Assembly: GCF_002754375.1 (NCBI RefSeq)
Contig: NZ_PEFF01000001.1
Span: 5,845,501 to 5,909,500 of the forward strand
DNA from: Variovorax sp. 54
GTDB taxonomy: Bacteria; Pseudomonadota; Gammaproteobacteria; Burkholderiales; Burkholderiaceae_C
Reading direction: 5' to 3'
Length of the DNA: 64,000 nt
Shown one piece after another: positions 1-8,373 of this stretch. Within the stretch, counting starts at the first letter, position 1. Each line of letters starts with the position of its first letter. The notes beneath the pieces are model-generated. The model was not told where the DNA came from. It made no database searches and saw nothing but the letters and a program-made list of their open reading frames with translations. The translations under genes and the position numbers were made by a program.

Positions 1-924
1 GATGGCGAACCAGGCCACCAGTTGAGACGGCTTCAGCGGTGTGTGTGGTGCGTCGGTCGCAGGTGATGCGCGGCGAGGGCTCGGTCCGAAGGCCGAGCTT
101 GCCGTGTCGGCGTCGACCTTCTGCCAAGCTACGATGTTCTCGGTCTTGGACGTCAGCCGCACCCAGTTGGGAAAGAGCCCCGCCGCGTGCAGGACATGAT
201 CGAGACCGAGCGTCACCGCCTCTTCGCCGGGGTTGGACCGTCTGCGCAGCAGGTCGAGATACTTCAGTTGCAGTTCGCGGTGCGCGGTGGGCAGATCTGC
301 GTGGGCGTGCTGCTCCACGATGGCGGCATCCACCACCTGGCCAGCCTTGCCCAGCCGCTGCAGCCGGGCGGAATCCTTGCGCCACTCGAAGGCTTCGGCG
401 GCCGCCTCGAACAGGTGCTCGTGCCCCGCCTGCCAACCGCTGGCCAGGATGTGCGCCACGTTGGCTTCGAACAGGAAGCGGGCGTCCATGTCGAGCAGGC
501 GATCGTCTTCCAGCGAGGTATTCAGCAGCGTTGCCGCGTCGTCGATCGAGCGGGGCGGGTGTTCGGCAAGTCGGCCGGCGAATGCCGCGACCACCGCGTG
601 TGCGCTCTCGTGGGGCGAGGTGGCCTGGGGGGCTGCGGAGGGCGGCCCTGCAGGTGTTGCATCGATCGGGCTGGAATGCACGTTCTGTGCCTCGGACTCT
701 GCGGGCTCCGGCGGGGGCTCCTGCGCGACAGGCGCATCGGTCTGAGGCTTGTGGCGCGCCCAGGTCAAGGCTGCTTCATAGGTCTCTCGCAGGCGTTGGA
801 AGGCCTCTGCCTCGGCTTCTTGATCGATCTTTTTCAGTTCGGATGCGTAGGCGCGCCGGATCGCGCGCTCGTCGGCGTCCGGCCGCAGGCCCAGTGCGAG
901 CAGAAAGCCCGGTACGTCGTTCAT
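1..924 (-). CDS. J-domain-like protein, partner of HscC (partial, runs off left edge)
   Basis: The frame is open from an ATG at 924 to base 1, so at least 308 residues are present and the C-terminus is missing. Residues 1-55 resemble the short J-like domain that accompanies HscC-type Hsp70s: a helix with LGLRPDADERAIRRAY, then a second helix ending FQRLRETYEAAL. The diagnostic HPD loop between helices II and III is replaced by IDQ. A Pro/Ala/Glu-rich linker follows at about 75-105, then a helical region with no family I recognise. The start lies 18 bases after the hscC stop on the same strand, so the two are probably co-transcribed and functionally paired. The pairing is inferred from context and fold, not from an intact HPD motif. 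Confidence 0.7.
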   Translation of the reverse strand, partial: MNDVPGFLLALGLRPDADERAIRRAYASELKKIDQEAEAEAFQRLRETYEAALTWARHKPQTDAPVAQEPPPEPAESEAQNVHSSPIDATPAGPPSAAPQATSPHESAHAVVAAFAGRLAEHPPRSIDDAATLLNTSLEDDRLLDMDARFLFEANVAHILASGWQAGHEHLFEAAAEAFEWRKDSARLQRLGKAGQVVDAAIVEQHAHADLPTAHRELQLKYLDLLRRRSNPGEEAVTLGLDHVLHAAGLFPNWVRLTSKTENIVAWQKVDADTASSAFGPSPRRASPATDAPHTPLKPSQLVAWFAI

Positions 925-942
925 GAGTGCCGTCGCTTTCGA

Positions 943-2649
943 TCAGTCCGCCAGATGGCTGTCGCGCTCGATGTGGTCCAGCTGCTCCTGAAATTGGCGA
1001 TGCGCCGGTGCGATGAGCCGCTTGTCCTGCGTAGCCAGCACGCGTTCGAACTCCGCGATGCAGACACCCAGCCATTCGCGCACCTCGCCGCGCAGTTGCT
1101 GGTAGACCCGTTCGCCGCGTGCGAGCAGCGTGCGGTTTTCGATGCGGTCGCGTGGGTGGATCTTGAGTTCGCTCAATGCCTGCAGCCGCTCCTTGATCTC
1201 CGCGTCGGTCAGCAGCCCCGGGTTGCCTTCAATCAGGAGGCCGAAGGTTTGCTGCGTCTTCTGCACCGTCGCCTCGACCTGCAGTAGGCCATTGACGTCG
1301 TAGGTGAAGCGAACCTCCACCACCGACTCCTGAATGGGTCCGGGTGGCAGCGGCACTTCGAGATTGCCCAGGTGCACGTTGTCGCGCACCATGCGTGACT
1401 CTCCCTGGAACACCTGCAGTTCGATGGCGGCCTGCGCGTCGGAGCCGGGAATGTACGTCTTCGAGCGGCTGACCGGCACCGTGCTGTTGCGCTCGATGAT
1501 GGGGTCGAAATGCCCGTGCGACGAGGTGTTGGCGCCCAGTCGATGGCTCACCGCGACGCCGAGCGAGTAGGGCGCGACGTCGGTCATCACCACTTCCTTC
1601 AGCGCCGCATCCTTGGCCTTGAGGCCGGCCTGCACGGCGGCGCCCAGTGCAACGACTTCGTCGGGGTTGAAGTCGATGGATGGGAAGCGTCCGAACATCG
1701 TGGTGGCGAGTCGTCGCACGACGGGCATGCGTGTGGCTCCTCCCGCGAGAACGACCGCGTCCAGCTCCGCTGCGCGCAGATTGGCGTCGCGCAGCGCGCG
1801 CTCGACCGGCGCGCGCAACCGCTTGAGCAGCGGTGCGCAGGCTTGTTCGAGCAGCGCTTCGTCGATCGCGAGCCGGTGCTGCACGGCCTCGTGCGCGACG
1901 ACGATTTCGGCGCGTGGATGCAGGCTCAGCGCTTGTTTTGCGGCCTCGGTTTGTGCGGCCAAGCGCTGCATGAACTGCGCGTTGCTGCGCAGGCTCGCGG
2001 GCAGTGCGTTGCGTTCGAAGAAGAGGGTGATCAGCGACTCGACGAAGTCCTCGCCGCCCAGGAAGTTGTCGCCCGCCGACGCGCGGACCTCCATCACGCC
2101 TTCGAACATTTCGAGGATCGACACGTCGAAAGTGCCGCCGCCAAGGTCGAACACCAGAAAACGCGTCTCGGCGCCCATGTTGTGCATGCCGTAGGCGAGC
2201 GCTGCGGCGGTGGGCTCGTTCAACAACCGGTCGACCTTCAGGCCGGCGAGTTCGCCCGCGGCGCGCGTGGCTTTGCGTTGCGCATCCGAAAAATACGCGG
2301 GCACGGTGATGACGGCTTCAAGAATCGGCACGCCCAGCATGGCTTCGGCATCGGCCTTGAGTGAACGCAACACCAGTGCCGAGAGCTCCTCGGGCCTGAA
2401 GCTGCGCTTGCCCAGACGCACCGTCTTGTTGCTGCCCATGTAGCGCTTGAAGACGGCGGCGGTGCGATCCGGATGCGTCTGAAGTCGCTCCCTGGCGGCC
2501 TTGCCGACGAGCACGGTGTCGTCCTCGTCGAGGCTGACGCACGACGGCGTCAGGTATTCGCCCAGCCCGTTGGGAATCAGAACGGACTTTCCATCCCTCC
2601 ACACCGCCACCAGGCTGTTGGTGGTGCCCAGGTCAATGCCTACGATCAT
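943..2649 (-). CDS. hscC: Hsp70 family chaperone HscC
   Basis: An ATP-driven cytoplasmic chaperone of 568 residues. It is shorter than DnaK (about 640) and matches the compact HscC class (about 560), lacking most of the C-terminal lid extension. Visible signatures are phosphate-1 motif DLGTTNS (6-12), PAYF (117-120), NEPTAAALAYG (144-154), phosphate-2 motif DLGGGTFD (168-175) and the adenosine motif VVLAGGATRMP near residue 300. The substrate-binding domain starts at about 370. A J-like gene follows directly, so this is a dedicated Hsp70/J pair. An 11-bp inverted repeat sits in the leader about 25 bases before the start codon. HscC rather than DnaK is chosen on length and the absence of grpE/dnaJ neighbours. 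Confidence 0.85.
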   Translation of the reverse strand: MIVGIDLGTTNSLVAVWRDGKSVLIPNGLGEYLTPSCVSLDEDDTVLVGKAARERLQTHPDRTAAVFKRYMGSNKTVRLGKRSFRPEELSALVLRSLKADAEAMLGVPILEAVITVPAYFSDAQRKATRAAGELAGLKVDRLLNEPTAAALAYGMHNMGAETRFLVFDLGGGTFDVSILEMFEGVMEVRASAGDNFLGGEDFVESLITLFFERNALPASLRSNAQFMQRLAAQTEAAKQALSLHPRAEIVVAHEAVQHRLAIDEALLEQACAPLLKRLRAPVERALRDANLRAAELDAVVLAGGATRMPVVRRLATTMFGRFPSIDFNPDEVVALGAAVQAGLKAKDAALKEVVMTDVAPYSLGVAVSHRLGANTSSHGHFDPIIERNSTVPVSRSKTYIPGSDAQAAIELQVFQGESRMVRDNVHLGNLEVPLPPGPIQESVVEVRFTYDVNGLLQVEATVQKTQQTFGLLIEGNPGLLTDAEIKERLQALSELKIHPRDRIENRTLLARGERVYQQLRGEVREWLGVCIAEFERVLATQDKRLIAPAHRQFQEQLDHIERDSHLAD

Positions 2650-2674
2650 TTCTCGCCCCTTTGCGGTCCCTCTT

Positions 2675-2703
2675 TATGCCTTTGATCGTATGTCAAAGGC
2701 ATA
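2675..2703. terminator. 11-bp perfect inverted repeat between asd and hscC
   Basis: TATGCCTTTGA and its exact reverse complement flank a 7-base loop. The repeat lies in the 86-base gap after the decarboxylase stop and before the hscC start. There is no run of T after it on the minus strand. It may be a rho-independent-like stem ending the aspartate operon, an RNA hairpin in the hscC leader, or a protein-binding site. Its moderate AT content stands out against the GC-rich surroundings. Confidence 0.5.
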
Positions 2704-2735
2704 CATTTCGGGGCCGCGCAAGGGGCGGAACGAGG

Positions 2736-4412
2736 CTACTTTTTGCTGCGTTTTGCGGGTTTAACGACAGTGGTTTTGCCGATGCCGCCCTTGGCCGCCT
2801 TTCCAGCGCTGCGCTCCTTGCCGCTCCCGCCGGTTTCCTTCTCAAACATCGCAAAGTACTCCGAAGCCATCTTGCGCAGCGAGCGCCCGATGTTCGCGTA
2901 GTCGTACTCGTTGAGGTTGGCCAGCGACACGCGTCCCGACGGGTGCTTGCCGCCGAAGCCGCGCCCGGGCAGCAGCACGATGCTGGTTTCGGAGGCGATG
3001 CGGAACAGCGCTTCGTTCGGCTGCAGCTTCGTGAGAATCCACTTGCCGAAGCGTTCGCCGTGCATCTGCGTGGCGATGTCCTGCAGGTCGAGCAGGTGGT
3101 AGTAGCTCACCGAGTTCGGGTCGGGCGGCAGCGGCAGGCCCAGCTCGCGGTACAGCGCTTCCTTGCGGCGCGAGACGATGTGCTTCATCGACTTCTTGTA
3201 GGTCTCGCCTTCGTCCATGAGGCAGAACAGCGAGAACATCACCATCTGCGCCTGCACCGGCGTGGAAAGGCCGGCCGTGTGGTTGAGCGCCACGGTGCGG
3301 CTGTCGGCCACGAGGCGGTCGATGAACTTCAGCTTTCGCGGCTCGGTGGTGATGGAGCTGTAGCGCGCGTCGAGTTCCCGGCGCTTGGCTTCGGGCAGGG
3401 CGGCGATCTTGCGGTCGAGGATGTTGTCCTCGTGCGTGGCGACCACGCCCATGCGCCAGCCGGTGGCACCGAAGTACTTCGAGAACGAATACACCAGGAT
3501 GGTGTTGTGCGGACACATCGCGAACAGCGAGGTGAAGTTGTCGGCAAAGGTGCCGTACACGTCGTCCGTGAGGATGATGAGGTCGGGCCGCTGCTTCACG
3601 ATGTCGACGATGTAGCCCAGCACCTCGTCGCTGATCTTCACCGACGGCGGGTTGCTCGGGTTGCACAGGAAGAAGGCCTTGACTTTCGGGTCGAGCAGTT
3701 TCTGCAGCTCCCTCTTCGTGAACTGCCAGTTGTTCTCCGACGGTGCGTCGATCAGCGCCTCGATGAGCTGGTAGTCGTTCAGGTGCGGGATCTCGATGTA
3801 GGGCGTGAAGATCGGCATGCCCAGCGCGATGGTGTCGCCGGGCGACAGCAGATGGTTCTCGCGCAGGCTGTTGAACAGGTAGGTCATGGCGGCGGTGCCG
3901 CCTTCCACCGCGTACATGTCGAACCGGCCCACGAAGGGGTGGGTGTTGATCATCTCCTTGTGGATGTACTGGCCCACGATGATCTCGGACAGGCGCAGCA
4001 TGCGGTCGGGCACCGGGTAGTTGCAGCCCAGGATGGCCTCGCACATCTCGTAGATGAAGTCGCCGGCCGACAAGCCCAGCTGGTCGCGCACGTACGACAC
4101 GGCCGCCTCGATAAAGCGCACGCCGGGCTCGCCCGCATGCGACTTGGCAAAGATCTCGAAGCGCGATTCGATGCCTTCGCGCTGCGGAAAGCCGCCCACG
4201 TCGGCCATGTAGATGTACGAGCGCTCGGCCTCGGTCATGGCGAACAGGCCGAACTGGAAGAAGCCGTGGCGCGGGGTGGTGGCCAGGAAGTTCGGGTTGC
4301 CGCGGCCGGCGTTGAGCATGAGCCGGTCACTCTGTCGTGCGACCTGGATCAGCGCATCCTTCAGTTCGAACGGGCTCAGCCCACCCAGTTTTTTCACGTC
4401 GCCGAAATCCAT
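2736..4412 (-). CDS. asd: Aspartate 4-decarboxylase (bifunctional with aspartate aminotransferase)
   Basis: A PLP enzyme that releases CO2 from L-aspartate to give L-alanine. Family members of about 530-560 residues form large oligomers and retain aminotransferase activity. Here it is 558 residues. The fold-type I core shows NPSNPPS (251-257), DDVYG (283-287), the Schiff-base lysine in SFSK (K312) and GWRMG (318-322). The N-terminal extension beginning LGGLSPFELKD is typical of the family. The C-terminus is Lys-rich (PAKRSKK). The start at 4412 has AAGGAG six bases upstream. Two AspT-type antiporters lie upstream on the same strand, the usual context: aspartate in, alanine out, consuming a cytoplasmic proton. 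Confidence 0.93.
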   Translation of the reverse strand: MDFGDVKKLGGLSPFELKDALIQVARQSDRLMLNAGRGNPNFLATTPRHGFFQFGLFAMTEAERSYIYMADVGGFPQREGIESRFEIFAKSHAGEPGVRFIEAAVSYVRDQLGLSAGDFIYEMCEAILGCNYPVPDRMLRLSEIIVGQYIHKEMINTHPFVGRFDMYAVEGGTAAMTYLFNSLRENHLLSPGDTIALGMPIFTPYIEIPHLNDYQLIEALIDAPSENNWQFTKRELQKLLDPKVKAFFLCNPSNPPSVKISDEVLGYIVDIVKQRPDLIILTDDVYGTFADNFTSLFAMCPHNTILVYSFSKYFGATGWRMGVVATHEDNILDRKIAALPEAKRRELDARYSSITTEPRKLKFIDRLVADSRTVALNHTAGLSTPVQAQMVMFSLFCLMDEGETYKKSMKHIVSRRKEALYRELGLPLPPDPNSVSYYHLLDLQDIATQMHGERFGKWILTKLQPNEALFRIASETSIVLLPGRGFGGKHPSGRVSLANLNEYDYANIGRSLRKMASEYFAMFEKETGGSGKERSAGKAAKGGIGKTTVVKPAKRSKK

Positions 4413-4469
4413 GGAGTACTCCTTGGTTGAGAAAAAATCAAAGAAAGGAAATAAAGAAGAGGGCCGTGC

Positions 4470-6158
4470 TCAGACCAGCGCCACGATCAGCGGGCCGAGT
4501 AGCGTGAGGAACACGTTCGCCAGCGCGTAGGTGATGGCAAAAGGCACGGTGGGAATCGCGTTCTCGGCCTTGCCCAGCACTTCGCCGAAGGCCGGGTTGG
4601 CGCTGCGCGAGCCGCTCAGCGCGCCCGCGAACACGGCCGCGTTGTCGTAGCGCAGCACGTAGCGGCCGAACAGCATCGTGAGGATCATCGGCACGAGCGT
4701 CACGACCACGCCGACGCCGAAGATGGTCAGGCCCAGCTCCTTGATGGTCTGCACGGCCTGCAGGCCCGACGACAAGCCCACCACGACCACGAAGCCCGCC
4801 AGGCCCAGGTCTTTCAGCAGCTGCACCGCGCTGGGCGGCAGCGCGCCGAAGGTCTGCTTCTTCGCGCGGTACCAGCCGAACAGCAGGCCCGACAGCAGCG
4901 CGCCGCCACCGGCGCCGAGCGTCAGCGGGATGTTGCCGACCTTCACGCTCAGCAGGCCGATCAACAGGCCCACCACCAGGCCTGCGCCGAGGTAGACGAA
5001 GTCGGTCTTGGCGCTCGGCACGATCACGTCGCCGACAAGGGCGGCCACGCGCTTCACGTCCTGTTCGGCGCCGAAGATCGACACCAGGTCGCCGACCTGC
5101 ACGACGGTGTCGGGCTTCATCGGCAGCACCTGGCCCATGCGGCTGAGTTGCACCACGAAGATGCCGTGGCGCACGCCGCCGGCAGTGGCCTGGCGGATCT
5201 GGTCGACGGTCTTGCCGCCGAAGTCCTTGTTGGTGAGCACGATCTCGCGCTTGTGCATGGTGAGTTCCATGCCGTCGACCGCATCGACCTCCTTGCCCAG
5301 CAGCGGGGCGCTCGCCACCACGGCGTCGCGCCGGCCGACGGTGAGCACGTAGTCGCCCTGGCGCAGCACGAGCGTGGGGCTGACCTCGACGAACTTGCCA
5401 TTGCGCTTCACGCGCTCGATGGTGATGGTGGTCGACGGGTTGGCGTTCTCGATGTCGGCCACCGTGCGTTGCGGGTCGCTCGTGAGCTGGTAGATGCGGC
5501 CGACCAGCGGCGGTGCGGCTTCCTGCTGGTCGGGGCCGAGCACCTTCACGCCGGCCTGCATCGCGGTCTCGGCCGCAATCGCGTCGTCGCGGATGCTGCG
5601 GCCCATGAGCTTGGGCAGGATGTTGACGCACACGATGATCGCGCCGAACGAACCGAACACGTAGGTCACGGCATAGCCGATGGCGACGTTGCTCTGCAGC
5701 CGCGCCGTCTCGGCCGCTGCGAGGCCAAGCTTGCCGATGGCGTCACCCGCCGTGCCGATGATGGCGCTCTGCGTGAGGCCGCCGGCCGCCACGCCCGCTG
5801 CCAGGCCCTTGTCGAGCCCGAACAGCTTGGCCATGACCACCACGGTGGCCAGGCCGGTGGCCGCCATCACGGCGGCCAGGATGATTTCCTTGATCGACTG
5901 CTTGCCGAGCGAGCTGAAGAACTGCGGCCCGCTCTCGAAGCCGACGGCGTAGATGAACAGCGCGAACAGCACGGCCTTCACGCCGCCGTCGATCTGCACG
6001 CCGACCTGGCTGACGATCACCGCCACCAGCAGCGAGCCGGCGACGCCGCCGAGCTGGAACTTGCCGAACTTGATCTTGCCGATCCAGTAGCCGACCGCCA
6101 GCGAGAGGAAGAGCGCCATTTCGGGCGACTTCTTGAAGAGTTCATGCAGCCATTCCAT
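4470..6158 (-). CDS. aspT: Aspartate:alanine exchanger AspT
   Basis: An inner-membrane antiporter of the AAEx family, 562 residues, about the family's usual length. Hydrophobic helices cover residues 1-190 and 380-562. Between them is a hydrophilic central region (about 200-375) made of two TrkA-C-like domains. The transport halves carry small-residue motifs such as GFESGPQFFSSL and AGALSGSRSANPAFG. The start ATG has a purine-rich AAAGGA upstream. The decarboxylase begins 57 bases downstream, so the exchanger supplies substrate and removes product. This copy, next to the enzyme, is more likely the true aspartate-alanine exchanger than the paralogue at 6232-7929. Confidence 0.9.
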   Translation of the reverse strand: MEWLHELFKKSPEMALFLSLAVGYWIGKIKFGKFQLGGVAGSLLVAVIVSQVGVQIDGGVKAVLFALFIYAVGFESGPQFFSSLGKQSIKEIILAAVMAATGLATVVVMAKLFGLDKGLAAGVAAGGLTQSAIIGTAGDAIGKLGLAAAETARLQSNVAIGYAVTYVFGSFGAIIVCVNILPKLMGRSIRDDAIAAETAMQAGVKVLGPDQQEAAPPLVGRIYQLTSDPQRTVADIENANPSTTITIERVKRNGKFVEVSPTLVLRQGDYVLTVGRRDAVVASAPLLGKEVDAVDGMELTMHKREIVLTNKDFGGKTVDQIRQATAGGVRHGIFVVQLSRMGQVLPMKPDTVVQVGDLVSIFGAEQDVKRVAALVGDVIVPSAKTDFVYLGAGLVVGLLIGLLSVKVGNIPLTLGAGGGALLSGLLFGWYRAKKQTFGALPPSAVQLLKDLGLAGFVVVVGLSSGLQAVQTIKELGLTIFGVGVVVTLVPMILTMLFGRYVLRYDNAAVFAGALSGSRSANPAFGEVLGKAENAIPTVPFAITYALANVFLTLLGPLIVALV

Positions 6159-6231
6159 AGGGGAAGTCCTTTCAGGGCATCGATGGGAAGAAGAGAGAAG
6201 AGAAGGGCGTGGAGCGTCTCGGGTCGTCGTC

Positions 6232-7929
6232 TTATTTCGCGTGCTGCACCAACCCGGCCAAGGCCACGATCAGCGGGCCCATCAGCGGCAGCACCACGTT
6301 CGAGATGGCATAGGTGATCGTGTAGCCCAGCAGCGGCGTGGCGTTGCCGGCGGCGTTCTGCACGGCGCTGAGCGCGGGCGTGCTGCATTGCTGGCCGGCG
6401 ATGGCGCCCAGCAGCACCGGCGCCTCGAGCTTGAGCAGGCGATGGCCCACGAACAGAGAGATGCTGGCCGGCACCACCGCGATGGCAACGCCCACCAGCG
6501 GCAGCGCAATGCCGAACTTCTGGATCAGCGCCAGCGCCTGCGGCCCCGAGGCCAGGCCCACGCAGGCGATGAAGGTGGCCAGGCCCAGGTCCTTCATGAG
6601 CGCGAGCGCGTCGGCCGGCACGCTCAGCCGGTGCGGGTGCTTCGACTGGTACCAGCCGAAGGCCAGCCCCGTGAGCAGCGCGCCACCGCCGGTGCCGAGC
6701 GAGAAAGGTATGCCGCCGATCTTTGCGCTGAAGCCGCCGATGAACACGCCCAGCAAAATGCCCGCGGCGGCGAAGCTGATGTTGCTGCGCGTGGAGGCGA
6801 TCACGCGGTCGCCGATCTGCGCGATGGCGGTTGCCACCTCGGGCGCGGGGCCGTAGAGCTGGAGCACGTCGCCACGCTGCAGCGTCAGGTCGTTGAGCAG
6901 TGGCATGGCGTGGCCGTCGCGCGCCACGCCGATCACCTGCACGGCGGACGGCAGCACCGCTTCGAGTTCGCGCAGCCCGCGGCCGAACCATTCGCGGCGG
7001 TTGGCGACGACTTCGGTGGTCTCGACCACGGTGTCGAACGCGGCGGTGTCGGCGAACTCGGGGCCCAGCAGTTCGCCCACGTTGACGAGCGTGCTGCGCC
7101 GGCCGATGGCGAGCACGCGGTCGCCCACGCGCAGGTGCAGGTCGGGCGCGACCGCGAGGGGCTGGCCGTCGCGCACCACGCGCTCGATGCTGGCCTGCCG
7201 CCCGAGGATCGACGTCAGTTCACCGACCGAGCGGCCGCGGCCCACGGTGACGCGGAACACGCGCCCGACCATCTCGGGCGTGGCGCTGGCGGCGTCCGGG
7301 TCGTCGGCGCCGCCGCCCATGGTCTTCCAGAGCTTGTCGGCTTCGGCGCGCAGGTCGACGCGCAGCAGCAGCGGAAACACCTGGCTCGTGACGACCACGA
7401 TGGCGATCAGCCCGAACACGTAGGTGATGGAATAGGCCGTGACCACATTGGCCTGCAGCTGCGCGATGTCGGCGGCCGAGAGGGCAAGCTTGGAGATCGC
7501 ATCGGTCGCCGTGCCCACCACCGCTGATTCGGTGGCCGCGCCCGCCATCAGCCCGGCAGCGGTGCCCTGGTCGAGCGACAGCAGCACGGTGGCACCGAGC
7601 ACCAGCGCGAGCACCACCACCACCTCGACCAGGCACAGCAGGCCCAGGCGCAGGCCCTTGGCGTCGAGGTTGGCGAAGAACTGCGGGCCGCCCGCGTAGC
7701 CGAGCGCAAAGATGAAGAGCATGAAGAACACGTTCTTCACGCTGTCGTCGAGCCGGATGCCCAACTGGCCGACGACCAGCGCGGCAATCAGCGTGCCGCA
7801 GATGCCGCCGAGCTGGATCGGGCCGAAACGGATCTGGCCGACTGCGTAACCGATGCACAGCACCAGGAACAGCGCGATCTCCGCATTGTTTCGGAGTATT
7901 TCCACGAAGTGCTCGAGCATCTGCCGCAA
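6232..7929 (-). CDS. Second AspT-like exchanger
   Basis: A 565-residue paralogue of the next gene with the same layout: membrane helices, two TrkA-C-like domains at about 205-380, membrane helices. Shared family motifs include GYAGGPQFFANL and AIAGQQCSTPAL, the latter replacing SGSRSANPAF in the neighbour. That divergence at the presumed substrate path suggests a different substrate, or that the two form a hetero-oligomer. It is the first gene of the unit, with a clear GGAGG ribosome site at 7932-7936 on the minus strand. The gap to aspT is 73 bases. The substrate is inferred from the operon only. Confidence 0.85.
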   Translation of the reverse strand: MRQMLEHFVEILRNNAEIALFLVLCIGYAVGQIRFGPIQLGGICGTLIAALVVGQLGIRLDDSVKNVFFMLFIFALGYAGGPQFFANLDAKGLRLGLLCLVEVVVVLALVLGATVLLSLDQGTAAGLMAGAATESAVVGTATDAISKLALSAADIAQLQANVVTAYSITYVFGLIAIVVVTSQVFPLLLRVDLRAEADKLWKTMGGGADDPDAASATPEMVGRVFRVTVGRGRSVGELTSILGRQASIERVVRDGQPLAVAPDLHLRVGDRVLAIGRRSTLVNVGELLGPEFADTAAFDTVVETTEVVANRREWFGRGLRELEAVLPSAVQVIGVARDGHAMPLLNDLTLQRGDVLQLYGPAPEVATAIAQIGDRVIASTRSNISFAAAGILLGVFIGGFSAKIGGIPFSLGTGGGALLTGLAFGWYQSKHPHRLSVPADALALMKDLGLATFIACVGLASGPQALALIQKFGIALPLVGVAIAVVPASISLFVGHRLLKLEAPVLLGAIAGQQCSTPALSAVQNAAGNATPLLGYTITYAISNVVLPLMGPLIVALAGLVQHAK

Positions 7930-8082
7930 TTCCTCCGGGTTTATTTATTCAACTTGGCCGGCGGCGTGGAATGAAAAACAGAGCACTGCATCCATTGGCA
8001 TCAACGCTTTCCGGGCATCAGGCCGAAGCGCGAACTTTGCTCTGCACTCCACAAATCGATGATTTTTCGCATCGGTGGTTAC

Positions 8083-8111
8083 GATAAATCAACAATTAGG
8101 ACAATTGTCAA
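8083..8111 (-). promoter_or_regulatory. Candidate sigma-70 promoter with embedded operator for the aspT-asd operon
   Basis: On the minus strand TTGACA (8106-8111) is followed after exactly 17 bases by TTTATC (8083-8088), four of six matches to the -10 consensus. The spacer and -35 edge contain an inverted repeat, ACAATT-5-AATTGT (8092-8108), so a bound protein would block RNA polymerase. The promoter lies about 155 bases before the first antiporter start. No regulator gene is adjacent. Seen by eye only. Confidence 0.55.
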
Positions 8112-8228
8112 AATTTGAAAAGAATAGCTGGCATGGTCATTGGAATGAGGTGATTCGAATTACAAATCGCCCGCTGCAGCGCAAATAACCGGCCAGGGCC
8201 ATCGGCTGCCGCCCTCGGGTTTTCGATA

Positions 8229-8249
8229 ACTAAAGTGACTTGATTTAGT
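8229..8249. promoter_or_regulatory. Candidate ROK-type operator upstream of the sugar ABC operon
   Basis: A perfect inverted repeat ACTAAA-9-TTTAGT, AT-rich in a GC-rich background, 125 bases before the receptor start. The operon ends with a ROK-family repressor-like gene, and ROK repressors (XylR, NagC, Mlc) bind AT-rich palindromes, so autoregulation through this site is plausible. The half-sites are only six bases and could arise by chance. Confidence 0.35.
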
Positions 8250-8373
8250 CGGTCGCCTGCTCGATAGTCCCCTTCGCGTTCGGATGTCTTCCCGCTTGTT
8301 TGAGGGCAAGGCATCCGGTTCCACAGCAAGCACGGCAGGCGCTGAGCGCCTCGCCCCTGAAGGAGACACCCCC

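Larger units (their letters stand above)
7930..8373. other. 444-base divergent intergenic region
   Basis: No gene is supported here. The left part holds the candidate promoter of the aspartate operon (8083-8111) in an AT-rich island (8080-8130). The right part leads to the sugar ABC transporter and contains an inverted repeat at 8229-8249. The ribosome site AAGGAG of the receptor gene is at 8360-8365. Confidence 0.7.
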
